Shown one piece after another: positions 26,766-38,411 of a stretch of 64,000 nt of DNA. The DNA lies in contig JADWOT020000003.1 in assembly GCA_036345935.2 (NCBI GenBank), positions 7,986,134 through 8,050,133 of the forward strand, read 5' to 3'. The position numbers and the translations under genes are program-made. The number at the start of each line of letters is the position of its first letter. Positions within the stretch are counted from its first letter, which is position 1. A model generated the notes under the pieces. The model was given only the letters and a program-made list of their open reading frames with translations. It made no database searches and had not been told where the DNA came from. This DNA is from Taenia hydatigena (taxonomy: Eukaryota > Platyhelminthes > Cestoda > Cyclophyllidea > Taeniidae).

Positions 26766-27692
26766 ATGCTTCAGGCAGAAGATAGTTTGCAGCGTAAAAT
26801 CACCGATCTTCGACCTGAATTGGCGTTGCGAATTTGTGGATTTCTTGATGTGCCGGATTTGGTGAATGTATGCGAGAGCATTCCAGGTTGGAGATGGATC
26901 CTCGCAACACCCTCACACATAACCACATTAACCGGTGTAGTTGGTTAGACAAACGTCTTTGCCAGCTACTGTTCCCACAGTCCTCACCTACCTCTTTTCA
27001 AAAGTCTTCTGAAGCCATTCGATATCAGAAGGAGCAAAGTGGCACTTACGAGCGTTTCATGTCGGCGCCTGCTTGTGGCAAAGCCTCGAGAACTGCACAC
27101 TAGCATTTTGCCAGATCATAATGTAAGAGTGATGTCGGAGGAGGAATTCGCACTGCGGATGGAAGCATCCAACATCCCGCTATTCGGTTACCTTTCGATG
27201 ATAAAGTACCGATCTCACACGCGCATTGTTGGTATGCATGGCTGCATTTTTTCTGTTCATTCGGCTGAAAGAGGTAAGAGTTTTGTTTTTAGAGTGACAT
27301 CATTTGCAGGAGAACGAGATGGACATGACTGCTGTGACTGCATAATCTATTTGGCGGATGCTTCGCGCCTCCTGAGGGATGATTTTGCATCCACCTTAGA
27401 ATCTCTTGCACCTCATCAAACATTGTCGATTGCGGTGATTACAAATGAGGAGGAAGATGAGTCAAGTGAGATGGATAGTCTGGCGCGATTCATCCAGAGC
27501 CTTGGTGGCTTGGACGGCTCTCCGCTGGCCACTGTGCAGACGAAATGGCGATTGTGGTGCATTAAGCGCCATGGAGGGAACTTTACCAACTGGTCAGATT
27601 TGTTGGAATGGAGCTTTTACGACGTGATGTGCAAAAGACTTGAGAGTGGTCAGAATCACGACCGTGTGGCAGGCGAGAGACAAATCGTGTGA
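26766..27692 (+). CDS. F-box protein, multi-exon
   Basis: F-box proteins bind Skp1 and present substrates to SCF ubiquitin ligases. The first part (ATG at 26,766, or an exon starting at 26,775 after GATGCTTCAG) contains LRPELALRICGFLDVPDLVN and then a W-R-W, a good F-box at residues 15-55. The second part is open in the same frame from 27,039 to the TGA ending at 27,692 and reads like a folded domain (CCDCIIYLADASRLLRDDF, QTKWRLWCIKRHGG, SDLLEWSFYDVMCKRLE). A 36-bp in-frame intron splits it. The join between the two parts is unresolved: a stop at 26,946 must be skipped, and donors near 26,935 with acceptors between 26,980 and 27,090 are possible. The C-terminal pattern loosely recalls the GTPase-like domain of FBXO4, but I am not sure. 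A 1-nt frameshift (pseudogene) is the alternative. Confidence 0.72.
27274..27309 (+). other. 36-bp mini-intron in the F-box gene
   Basis: The sequence runs GAG|GTAAGAG...CATTTGCAG|GAG, with a good donor and acceptor and a T-rich interior. The length is exactly 36 bp, phase 1, so retention keeps the frame open and adds 12 residues. Removal joins AER to GERDGHD. Confidence 0.7.
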
Positions 27693-27699
27693 TTGTATT

Positions 27700-30600
27700 C
27701 TTTGTGTATTTAACGTAGATGATGTCTTTGTTTGTGTTCATTGCTTATTTTGTCGGGTAACTGAGGTGAGAATGGTGTGAGTGAGGCATGGAATGACTTG
27801 TTTGGAATGCATTGTAGTCGTTGAGTTGCTACGCTGCTTTTGTTGGGTGGTTGGATAGGTAAAGGCAGGTCTTTGTAGCACTGCGCTAAATGTTGTGGAG
27901 ACAGAGGGTGCATCGGGTCGGTAAATGAATGAAGAGATGAATCAGTTAAGCTGGAACAACTTGAAACAAGACATTTGGGGAAGCCCTCTAAAATACTCTT
28001 ATTTTTTGTCACTTCGGAGCCCGAGACTGTAGAAAGGGAATGAGACTTAGGAAGATGACAACCACAAACATGTCATTGTTCCATCGAAGGTGAAGGTATT
28101 ATGCTGTTTAGTTTGGACTGTTGGAAGAGAGCCGCGGAATTGTCTGGTTGTGAGCTGGCCTTGTCGTCGATTTGCATTGGTGCCTTCCACAAGTTATGGG
28201 AAGAGAAAGGACCTCGGCACCATTTGCCACGTTTTCTTCCTACAATGTCGATCTAAGGAACTGTCTTTTAAAGTGGGATCATAAAGTCACATGAAAAGGA
28301 GCATCACAGGGAGAAGGTGTATTTCTTTTTGACGAATTCTTGACCACCTTCATGCCTTAGTTGCTAAGCCTCACAGGAAACCACTTGGGCAAACACTGCA
28401 GGGATGAGGAGAAAATGCCACGATCCAAAGTGAGGTTCAACTATTTGGAAGTCACCGCTGTTTGGCATGCTAAAGAAAGAGGGAAGAAGTAAGGCAGAGG
28501 CAGTCCAGTGAACCCAGCTTCGAATACCTCGTGCTAGCATTTGTCATCATTGTTGGAAGTGGAGGTCGTCCAAGGTCTCATTAGTGCCACTCTCATTGCT
28601 TCTATTTTCACCTGCCTAAATGCACCAGTGCGGACGCCTACACTGCATCAGTTTGAACTAAACAGTCGACTTTTAATTTGACAATGAAGCCTGCATCCAC
28701 CCTTCACAGGCATCCAATTGATGGACGCCGAGAGGAACGCAGCAGCATTTACACCGTCTACTTTAGTCCAACTTTCTTTCCGATGGGAGAAATAGCACTT
28801 CTGACTGTGCTGACGTCACTTGTCGAATCGTGGAGTCGGCTCTCTATCCCATGTGATGAAATGTGGTTTTCTCATGCTCTGCATGAATATTATCAAAGTA
28901 ATACAAAGTAAATTGTTTGCAGTACGCCGTCTATCAGGAGGGCAGCTTTGTGTGGATGTGCATGTGCCTGGTCAGAGTTTGGCAAGGCTCATCCTTACTG
29001 CCTGCACAAAATAATGGCAAAATAATAGGTGGCACTTGGTGCTAATTTTGCAGCGTTTTTTTTTCCACCGTTGTGAGAAGTGGAGCATACAGTAATCTAA
29101 GCGCGCATTACAAGATCATCTACAAAAGTGAAATTGTTACAGCATTCCATAGGCCGCTGCGCCAAGTCTAACATGCAGCATTTAGAGAAGAGTCCGTGGA
29201 AGACATTGCAATGCTGTTGCAGTTGGATCAATCTGCCTTTGATTAAGCACATCACTTAGTCGCCACGGCTTAGCCTTCAGGTCACGCAAGTAGCCTCTTA
29301 GCCGCCTGAACGCTGGTGACGCATTCGCTGCAATGCAACCACGTGACCTCTCCACGACCACGGGACTACCTCGAAGTGCTAGCTTCAAGCCAACCTTATC
29401 CTAAAAGACGGTTACTGGCACCCCTAATGTTGGAGGCCAAATTTTTACCAGAGATCAGAGAGACATCTGTCGCTGATGGGTAAATCTGTTAAGACTACAA
29501 GCAGAAGGTTGCTAATGGCGTCTGCTCTTCATCAATGACCACATTTTCGCGTTCGGCAGGATTGCTATTCACGAAAGGAGAACTGCACAACGCTGATGTG
29601 TACGGTGCGTCTATCAGTGAAGACGTCAATCAATTGATTGCTTGACATCTTCTCCACCTCGTCATTGCCTCTACACAACATAGCTAGGCAATATGGCTGG
29701 ACAGCACAGAAGTCAGAGCAAGCTAATTAGGATGAACAGACGCAAAACATTACCTGCAAGAGACAATTTGGACCCCGCCTTTATTCACATGACCCTACTT
29801 TTAGGCCAGTGTGCCCTCCGACCGTGCCACAAAATGGAATCAGGGATGATTTAATGAAATCGGGTTGTCAAAAGAACCCTGACTATTAGTCGCAGAAAGT
29901 GCTGCATTTTGTGCTGGATTAGAGAGCATTAATGGTCCCTGAAAGCGAAGTCAATGCATGACGCCGTCACTTAGAACAGCGTCACATTCGCAAGGAGGAA
30001 AGTAGGTCGGTAGTGCTTACGTCTGAGGCACAAGTGCATATTCGTGTTGACGCTGCTCCACCCAGGACAGTTAATCGGTACGCTTGAGACTACCGACTGT
30101 GCTGATTGTGGTGGGTGAAAAGGAGTTCGTGTGTTGGTATGATGTGAAAGCGCCCTGATAACCTGTGCGCCAACTTAGGCTTGCAGCGGTTCGAAAGTTA
30201 GTAATGACTCAGTCTCGGCTGACCTCACTGTGCTACGTGTTCACACACAAAACTAAAGGCTCACCGCGAGTGCGGTGTCCTGAACGTGGAGTTTATGAGG
30301 GCCAAACCCACCCGCCTGCTGCAGATCTCCGCAGACCCCTACGGACAGGTAGACTATCCTTGTGATTATTTTTATCTAATTTAATGAAACCCCGATTTAT
30401 AGAAAATCGCAGAAGAGGAGGATGAGTTGTCAGGCGTACGGTCCACCGTGTCATCAGCAGCAATGACACCGCCGATCACAATGAGAGAAGTTAACGTCAA
30501 GCGAAAAATCAATCAAATCTAGCTATCTTAAAGGAATGGCATTTTCGCACAAAATAAACGATGAATACATGTCTCTTCAAAAAGAACATAGGCATTCAAA

Positions 30601-32085
30601 ACCTAAGTGCCAACAGTAAGCACAAGAATCTGCCTATCGATGAATGCTATACCTATAATAAAATATTACGGAGGGGTGTGCCCAAAATTTGGTTACTCTC
30701 ATCATCTAAATAACTATGCTTGACGCACGAAAATGATTGAAACTACTGGCGTGGCCTAGAGGTCAGCCCATCGACAAAGATACAAACACTATCCAAGTGA
30801 CCGTAGGCGAGGCTCAGAGCTGGACAGGCAACAAACGCAAAATTACTCGTGCTGAGTACTTTTAGTGCCATATTAAATTGTAGCTGCATTGTATTTGTGT
30901 CAAATATAAGTAACTAGCCGAGTCCTTCATTGTCCACAGCTGTGTGGTAGATACTACACGCATTATTAGCATAGGCTGTCTTTGCAGGGATTTCCTTATT
31001 CCTCTCCCCGCCTCCGCGCCCATGCCTAATACGAAAGGTTGAATGTTCTGAGACATATTTATTGCCTTACAGAGGAAGATGGACCGATGGCGGGTTAATA
31101 AAAGGTAGCGCGATGGCCATTGTCAACGGCGGGAGATTCACGTTGTGTTACTGCCTCTCGTCTCAATACTGAGGTCAAAGAAACATGAGTGCTACAGTAT
31201 TGCAGTGTTTTTTATTGTTGCAACCTTAAAAAATAAAATTAATTAAAGATTTGCCTAAAAATCTATTAGATAGTGGTGAAAATCGAGGAAAAGACGTATT
31301 CTTAACTGGCCTGTGTAATAAGGATCATGAAAATCATAAAACCGTATTTTGAGGTCATGTACAAGTGCCATAATAAAATGTGCTTACAAAAATTTCTGCA
31401 TTGAATTTTTCCTATGGCAATTATTTTGCTTTGTTCATACCCACTACCCATTTCGTGTGCTTAGCGGCATATATGAAATGTCGGGCTTTGGTGTGGTCGT
31501 TGCTACGTCTGGTTCCAAATTTGCGCTAAGGAGTCCGGGTATGTGAGCTCCCATTTTGGGAATTTTTGATTTATTTTATGCGTGCGCATAAGTAAACCCG
31601 CAGTGTTGACTTTTGAGGCTTGCTGAATTAGTGGCTTGTGTAATGCTTGTAGTGAAATGATCGAATTCTATCGAAGTATTTAATTAAATGCTGACGTGAA
31701 TCGCGTTTATTTACTTTGAGCGCATTTTGCACCGCGATGGTGTCTGCTGATTGTGGTCATTTTAAGAGTTCTTCAAATTATGACGAAATGTGGGTGATCG
31801 GTTTTCCCTATTATTGGTTACCAGTGATTAATTTGTGGCGATAAATTGCATGCCGAACCTGCGGGTTCGCTGCTTGAGGGCAGTCGAGAAATCTTGGAGG
31901 AGTCAGTGGTAACGTTGATGATCTGGTGACAATTATTGGGAGAAACCACAAAATTGAGCCGAGGAAACTGTATGCAGACAGTTTGGCGATTGTATAATGT
32001 TAAACTCGACCAAAATTTCAATCCTTAGCGCATTACTGAGCTGCCAGCTGTGCGTTGCGCTCACTCTAGTGGTTGATTGTGAGAG
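27700..32085. other. Non-coding, no gene supported
   Basis: The 3' flank of the F-box gene has no clear AATAAA in its first 300 bases. Open frames at 28,090-28,284, 28,678-28,911 and 29,182-29,388 (minus strand, Arg-rich) have no recognised domain. A repeat core lies at 30,745-30,805 (listed separately). Confidence 0.5.
30745..30805 (+). repeat. Dispersed repeat core, third copy (SINE-like)
   Basis: CTGGCGTGGCCTAGAGGTCA matches the core of the two repeats at 62.3 and 63.0 kb at about 20 of 23 positions when extended by three bases, and looser similarity continues for about 35 bases. The TGGCCTAGAGG word resembles a tRNA-type A box, and a GGCTCAGAGCT about 55 bases on is a poor B-box candidate. 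Confidence 0.4.
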
Positions 32086-32090
32086 TCCAT

Positions 32091-32381
32091 CTATGAGATG
32101 CGTTGAAAGACTTCGCACTCTTTCATCACGAGTCTTGCCGCCCAATTAAGCAAATTGTAATTCATACGGGCACTCCTTCCATGACGAGGAGAACCGCAGT
32201 CCCATGGGATCGAGTATGTGCTTGAAGGCAAACGCTCAGAAGGTTGTGCCCTTGGTGGGACTCCAGGTGTCACAAACTTGATCCATATCTCGTGCCTTTT
32301 CTCGGCTGTAAGTGTAGCGGAGGTCGCGGTGATTGTGCCGCCTGGTGGGGGGTACGGCACTTGATGTGCTGGTTGTTGCAA
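32091..32381 (-). CDS. Candidate terminal exon, unrecognised protein
   Basis: A minus-strand frame is open for 96 codons to a TAG at 32,091, in a GC-richer patch. CAACAACCAG near the upstream end could be an acceptor. The product starts Pro-rich (QVPYPPPGGTITAT) and continues with AEKRHEIWIKFVTPGVPPR and a basic stretch, ending NLLNWAARLVMKECEVFQ. The composition looks coding but I recognise no family, and no upstream exon was identified. Confidence 0.3.
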   Translation of the reverse strand: MQQPAHQVPYPPPGGTITATSATLTAEKRHEIWIKFVTPGVPPRAQPSERLPSSTYSIPWDCGSPRHGRSARMNYNLLNWAARLVMKECEVFQRIS

Positions 32382-32717
32382 ATGGGCCTAATGCTCTTTA
32401 TAAAAAGTATTATTTCTCTTTATAATTGACTGATTTAAATAGCTATAAGCATAAAAGGTGGGATAGGATAGTGAAATACATGTAGGAGTTTTCTTGGTGG
32501 ATGACTGCATTTATTTCGTGCAAAAAAGTTTTTGATGGCTAAATACAATGTAACATCAGAGTTGCGATGTACCTGTAGAATAAAAAAAATAGAAGAAACA
32601 ATGTTTTTAGAAATCACGTCTTCCCCGTAGAGGACATAGAAATTTCGGATGTTTGAACCCCATTTTAAACGAATATTGCTTCCAATGAGCATGAGCGAAC
32701 TGACGAAAACGTAGAAC

Positions 32718-33895
32718 CCAGACTGCCAATTTCGCTTTAACTAAATGCAATTAAATTTTATTAATTTCCACGCGAATGCGAATTTAGCCCTCAATGAATG
32801 CAAGTTTATTGTAATCATCTCCGCGAATACAAATTTGCAGCATTGAGCCAATCCTGATTGCGAGTTTCCCTCACTGGATAAAATTTTGTAGTATTTATCC
32901 CCTTGTGACTGTGACTTTCGCCGCGAACGAATGAAATTTTATAATAATTATCCCTATTTCGTTGTGAATTTCAACTTCACTAGATAAAATTCAGTAGTAT
33001 TGATACCCTCGTGATTGTGAAGTTCCCCTACACTGGAGAAATTTTGTAGTAATAATTTTTTCGCCATCACTAGATGAAATTTAGTAGTACTGACCCTCTC
33101 GTGATTGCGAATTTCGCAGTCTCCGGATGAAATTTTGTGGTATTGATCCTCTAGTCATTGCGAATTTTGCTCTCACTGGATGAAATTTTGTAGTATAGAT
33201 GCCCTCGTGATTGCGAATTTCGCTCTCATTGGATGAAATATTGTAGTATTGATCGCCTTGTGATTGCCAATTTCGCTCTCACTGGATGAAATTTTGTGGT
33301 ATTGATTCTCTCGTGATTGCCAATTTCCCCTCACTGGAAAAAATTTGTGGTTTTGATCCCCTCGTGATTGCGGATTTCGCTCTCACTGGATGCAATTTTG
33401 TATTATTGACCCTCTCCTGATTGCGAAATTCACTCTCACTGGATGAAATTTAGTAGTATCGATCCCCTCGTGATTGCGAATTTCGCTCTCACTGGATGAA
33501 ATTTTGTGGTATTGATCTCCTCGTTATTGCGAATTTCGCCCTCACTTGTTTTAATTGAGTAGTATTGATGCCCTCGTGATTGGGAATTTTGACCTGAATA
33601 GAGGAAATTCTGTAGCATTGATTTTCGTGATTGGGAATTACGCAGCCACTGGATGGAATGTTGTTGTATTTATTCGCACGTGGTTTTGAATTTCGCCCTC
33701 ATTGGATGAAATTTAGTAGTATTGGTCATCTCGTGATTGTGAATTTTGTCCTCTTTGAATGGAATTTTTTAGTCTTGTTCCCCTTGTGATTGCGAATTTG
33801 GCTCTCACTTGATTGAATTTTGTATCATTGATCCATTCGTGATTCGGAATTTCGGGGTCACTGAATGAAATCTTGCAGTATTTATTCCTCTTTGA
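32718..33895. repeat. Minisatellite, 53-bp unit, about 22 copies
   Basis: Successive copies of TGATTGCGAATTTCGCTCTC-ACTGGATGAAATTTTGTAGT-ATTGATCCCCTCG line up at 53-bp steps (for example 33,101, 33,154, 33,207, 33,260 and 33,313). Two steps are 51 bp and one unit near 33,011-33,101 contains a partial copy. Units near the left end (32,720-32,900) are more diverged. Open frames inside it are by-products of the repeat. Confidence 0.95.
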
Positions 33896-33899
33896 CAAG

Positions 33900-34570
33900 A
33901 GTTAATGCAAATGGCATGTAAGAGGTAGTATCCTTAAGAATGGAAAATTTCCCACTTTACCAGCCGAAAGCCTTTATTTAGACATTTCAGGATGAGACGA
34001 GTAATTCTGTGTCATCTGTGCCGTTTCGTGCGTCTATCAGAATCCCGTCTGCTTAAATCACGCACCCTAACCTTCTCTTTCGAATCTACCAGCTTTGCTG
34101 ACAGACTGGACGTGCGTTCAGTGACTTCAGCTAGCGAGACCTACAGGAGGGACCGAATCATGTGTTATTCCCAAAAACTAGGTAAATGGACACGAGATGA
34201 CCAAATAAGTTAGCAAGTACGCACTTCTAAAATATGTCGCCTCTCCCAGTTTTAAGAACATCAGACGCTCATAACTTCCACCACTTGCTTAACAAGTGAC
34301 GATACCCCGCATGTAAACGCTTCAAATGTTGGCTAACCTCAAATGAGGTGACCTCAAAACACGTAAACTATTCAAAAGCATTGCCAAATTATTGAAACAA
34401 AATCTACCGCACAGATTTGTTGGACAGAATAATACATTACGGAGTAGATTAAAGACGAATAATTAAGCTGACGTTTGACACCCCAATAAACAATAGGCAA
34501 AAAAGCAAATATAAAAAAGAAGAGCAAGTGGATGACTAGTTGCAAGAATACGACGGCAGTCTCCACCTGC
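33900..34570. other. Non-coding spacer
   Basis: Between the minisatellite and the minus-strand exons. A short plus-strand frame at 33,992-34,213 has no domain or splice support. Confidence 0.5.
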
Positions 34571-34574
34571 AATT

Positions 34575-35992
34575 TTACTCTTCCTTGCCTCCAGCTCCGC
34601 GGCGTTGACATGCGTCCAGACAGAACTTCCTTCCGTTTCTGCGAACTCCACCTCCATGGCCGTCGAGAACCTGAGTTGCTACGGTTGAAGCAGCGTGCTT
34701 GCGATGGACTGTCTCCAGCTACACTGGCATCTGAACGTGCGTAGCCTACAGTGCTGCGCTAGAGGACGCGAGTTCCTCACACTTTGTCGTGTAATTCGCT
34801 GCTGCCGCTTTGCGAATTTCCAGCAGTGGGCATCCCTGTGCGTCTCCGCTGCTTGATGTAGTGCTGTAAATACACCTGCTTGAATGGCAAACATTACTAG
34901 TCAGACTTTCTTTAATCACTCACACACCTCACATATGCTTAAAGCCTTCCAGCAACTCTATGTCTGTTTTAGACTCACATCCAAATGCCGCCAGAAATAT
35001 AAAAGTCTTACGTAGGCAAGCCGATGAATGGGCAAAAAAGTGGGTGAATGGATGGGTTAATAGACGAATAGTTAGCTGGACTAAGTGATTTGGTTTTGGA
35101 TTTTATATCAACTAGAGAATCGTTTTTCTCACATAATGTTTTATGGGACTAGAGACAGTTTTAGGTACATTTACCGTAGTAGAGTAAGACAAATATCAGA
35201 ACCCCGGTTATCTGCTGCGAAAAAATTCTTTTGTGTTGAAGAGGGTGAACTGGGATGGTTGAGCCAGTAACCAGATATTACTTGAGAATAGATCTCCCAA
35301 AAGTGGCATGTTGAGCGCATTCTACAGCACTGCTAATTCCAGAGAGGACTTCAAAGGAGCAGCGGGGTAGGTAGCCCCAGACACTAAGGCCGTCTTCCAG
35401 AATTTCAATTCCAGAAGTGACAATTTTTGCGGCATAAATCTATTGCGCTTGCATTGTCTCATTTGTTGTGAAGAGATTCAATCGGTAGTGAAGAATGCCT
35501 ATCTCACATATCACTTTGGTGAAATGAAGAGCAAGCGGACATTTAAACAACCATTGGAACTGGTGAGCACACACAGATGTATCCAATGTTACCTCCAGCG
35601 AAATGAACTGAAGCACAGCCAGATATTTTTCGTTTTGACGACTATCGCTGAATTCGGAGAATTGTTTGGAAGTGGCCCAGTGGCCCACCACTGGAGGAAA
35701 GGCGCGTCTTCTCCCTTTAAGCGCGATGGCAAAGCATACCTTCCACCTCAGGCCCAAAATACTCAGTAGAGATGGCCTCAAATACAAAGTCTAAACGAAG
35801 TCATTTGATGAGCAATAAAGCGATGACATCTGAGACGTAGAGGCGAAATCGGCCTACGGGGAGGACCAAAAAGTGCTTGCTTACGAAACCTTCAGATACA
35901 CGCAGAAATTCCAGGCGATCAATAAGAACAACCCGATTATCAATCATCAGCCAACCGAAAAGCAACTGTGTCGAAACTTTTACCGAGGTGTC
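34575..35992 (-). CDS. Candidate GRAM-domain membrane protein
   Basis: Six minus-strand exons are proposed: 35,885-35,992 (acceptor TTGGTTTTGCAG, donor GTAAGC, phase 0-0), 35,593-35,690 (acceptor TTTCCTCCAG, phase 0-2), one starting at 35,439, 35,175-35,214 (acceptor TTTTTTCGCAG), 34,781-34,878 and 34,575-34,718 ending at TAA. Most junctions keep phase. The first exons read STQLLFGWLMIDNRVVLIDR, then NSAIVVKTKNIWLCFSSFRW and LSLLELKFWK. This resembles the order of GRAM domains: an FGW, a V/I-rich strand, a pN-S-I-x-I-x-T-K strand, F-S-F, then L-x-x-L-W. The 35.2-kb exon gives ITGVLIFVLLYY, a short membrane segment, followed by a charged helical tail. Known GRAMD-type proteins sit at membrane contacts and bind lipids. 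The join after 35.4 kb and the N-terminus are not resolved. The GRAM call is by eye only. Confidence 0.42.
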
Positions 35993-35999
35993 CTGCAAA

Positions 36000-38095
36000 A
36001 CCAAGAAGGCGCCATGTCCATTGTATAACTTACTAGCATCACTGCAACACTTCAGTCCGCAATCCAAGTCCCTCTTAATAGTGCATAAGCTTTGCACGAT
36101 TCTTGCCTTTCTCATCAAAAACAAAAACACATTACTTAGCCGGCGCTTCTCCACTACCACTGCAGTCTTCGAACCATCTGTTTTGTTATGTTTCTCACCC
36201 AACGGTCGATACCACTACCTATTGCCAACTACAAAGAGCTTAAGGAAATATTAATAAAGGAATATGAAGAACGAAAAGAGGAAGTGTATTACTCAGCCAC
36301 GTCAAGTCGCTCTCTCAATGGACACGTAATTCAGCAATTAATCACCAGTCCTTACTGTTTTCAAGAAGTCCCTCTTGAGCACCTTTATGCTACATCGAAT
36401 TTTATCGAGCAGGTAGATCTTAGCCATCAGATTCTTTGGTCATCTATAAGTCACGGAGTCACCGTGAACGACTGCATCTACAGTCCATCACGCACGCACC
36501 AATACACACAAACCATCGACTATTAGACATGGAGTGTCGGGTACTTCAGAACGGTGAGGCGACCACTGTGTGGGTGCTTGAGCGATAACCAACAATGAAG
36601 TGTTTATTTGCCTAATGATCATAGCAACGCAGGCCATTTCCTATTATAGAAACAAAAATTTCATGAACTGTCAATCCAACTGTCTGCCACTCATTATGTC
36701 ATAGCATCTGGGTACCAGTCGTGCGGTCGACCTTCAACGTATCTGCTTAAATGTTGAAGAGGAGGAGAAGGAAAACCAACTATTGCACAATCGCTCCCGT
36801 TCCACATCACTGTTTGTTCCTATTTACGCTTTGGTCCAGAGTAGCACTGACTAAAATGATTTGCAATCGTGTTTTACTTAGTACAAAGAGCTTACTTAAG
36901 TGTAATGCCCCTCAACTGGCTTAAGGCTACAAAGGTCAAACTGACTAAGACAGTTAGAAGGAACAATTTTTGCTACTGCCTGCTACACCATTATCGAATA
37001 CTACGCGTAAACTAGACGAAATTCCTGCTTTCGCTTCAACCTTTGAACCGACATGAGTCCCAGTTGGGTGCAGTCAATGAGTACGAGAAATCAGTGGAAG
37101 AACATTAAGGAGTACCATACCGATGCGGATGCTTGTGCTTCCCATCGGATGTGTTATCGAGTTTTCGTGACTCGGAAAGGGTAAGAGTTCAAGCAATAAC
37201 CTGAAAAATGTTGTTAAAATTTAGCTATTAGAATCCGTAGGGCATTTGACAGCGACGAAAGATGGATTGTGTGCCGTGAACAAGCTGCAGTGTAGGGTTT
37301 CCAGTAACAGGCTGTTCAGAGACCACGACGCAAAATCGGAACCAACGTCACTTAAAGTGATTAGTCTAGAACCGATTAGTCTACGCAATGTGGGCCACCT
37401 CACTGAGTGGTCTAAACACAAGTTCCTTGCAGGATACAATCTCCCGTATTCACCGATCGGACAGAAGCTTCAACATTTTGAACTTTTAGCAAATAAGGAT
37501 CACCTGTGTGAAAGAGTAACCTATGCAGGTTTGGCCTTTTAGGCACCATATCGGATTCCAGGACGCATAGCATTAGCAATGGAGAATAGGAATCCATAAG
37601 TAAGTAGCAGTCGAATGGGGCGTATCTTCAATGACATTCAAGTAGCTTTAAAAAATGTGAAAACAAAACAAATTCCAGTGATATTTAATCAGCCAAGTAA
37701 AGGTCAAGCTTGATTCGATCAACATTTATAATAGGAAAGGGAAGACTCGCATTTCGGACAAAGTGGGCGTCTCATCCGCCAACTGCTCCGACACGTCGTC
37801 AGGATTACATTTCTTCACTTTATGTCTCCGTGTCTACGTGCGACGTCGATGGTGTAGAATGAAGGAACACCAAGGCTTGATGTTGGTAAGTGTGCATCCA
37901 AATAGCAGGATTAGATAGGGGCACAACGATCATCATCACCGTCGCCACCAACGCTGCCCTGGCCTCACTCACTTCGTCGCCATCCACTTCCACGCCATTG
38001 TCCACACTTGAACTCTAGGCAGAATAGAAATACAGGCAGGAAAGTGCAATCAGTCGGTTGTTGTCACTGCCGTCTCCTCCTTCTCCTCCTCCTCC
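36000..38095. other. Non-coding or unresolved
   Basis: The minus frame at 35,801-36,202 extends upstream of the first proposed GRAM exon, and plus-strand frames at 35,877-36,254 and 36,188-36,526 overlap it. A perfect minus-strand GTAAGT lies about 41 bases before the 35,992 exon start, so a mini-intron is possible but its upstream partner does not keep phase. A CTC/CTT triplet run is at 38,072-38,099. Confidence 0.4.
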
Positions 38096-38100
38096 TCCAT

Positions 38101-38411
38101 TCACACGAAAATGTCGCCATCTACGTCTAGGAAAACACTCGCTACAAACAGTAAGTCAATGAGTGAGTAATGTGGTGCCAACAGTGCACGAGAACGAGGG
38201 AGAGAGAGAAGAATGTGGTAAGCGAGAAAGATATTAAGGAGATAAAGAATATGAAAAAAAGAAGTAGGCATAGGACAGGCGGCATACGATTTGAAATAGT
38301 CATCCAACATACATGCGGACATCGACAAAGCAGACGACAGCAGTGCCGATGACGACGATGACTCACCTCCATTGCTACGATAATCTTTCCGGACAGTCGT
38401 CAACAACCACA
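38101..38411 (-). CDS. Two phase-compatible exons, unrecognised gene
   Basis: Exon 38,367-38,411 follows the acceptor GGTCTAAG, encodes WLLTTVRKDYRSNG and ends in the donor GTGAGT at phase 1. Exon 38,101-38,141 follows TACTGTTTGTAG, begins at the matching phase and encodes SVFLDVDGDIFV before a TGA. Together they give a plausible C-terminus with a 225-bp intron. A further upstream candidate at about 39,040-39,134 follows CAGCTCATTTCAG and encodes KGRVVPNAFQLMARLIHRSN. No family recognised. Confidence 0.3.

Noticed and set aside
32718..33895. CRISPR-like array
   Set aside because: Units are contiguous and diverged along their whole length, with no unique spacers, no cas genes, and a eukaryotic context.
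33436..33898. Repetitive minus-strand open frames
   Set aside because: Direct products of the 53-bp minisatellite; the unit length is not a multiple of three, so they are not peptide repeats.
35834..36526. Plus-strand two-exon model (35,834-36,022 and 36,140-36,526)
   Set aside because: Open and coding-like, but its only donor is a weak GTATAA. The antisense exons in the same interval have better splice sites and a domain pattern.
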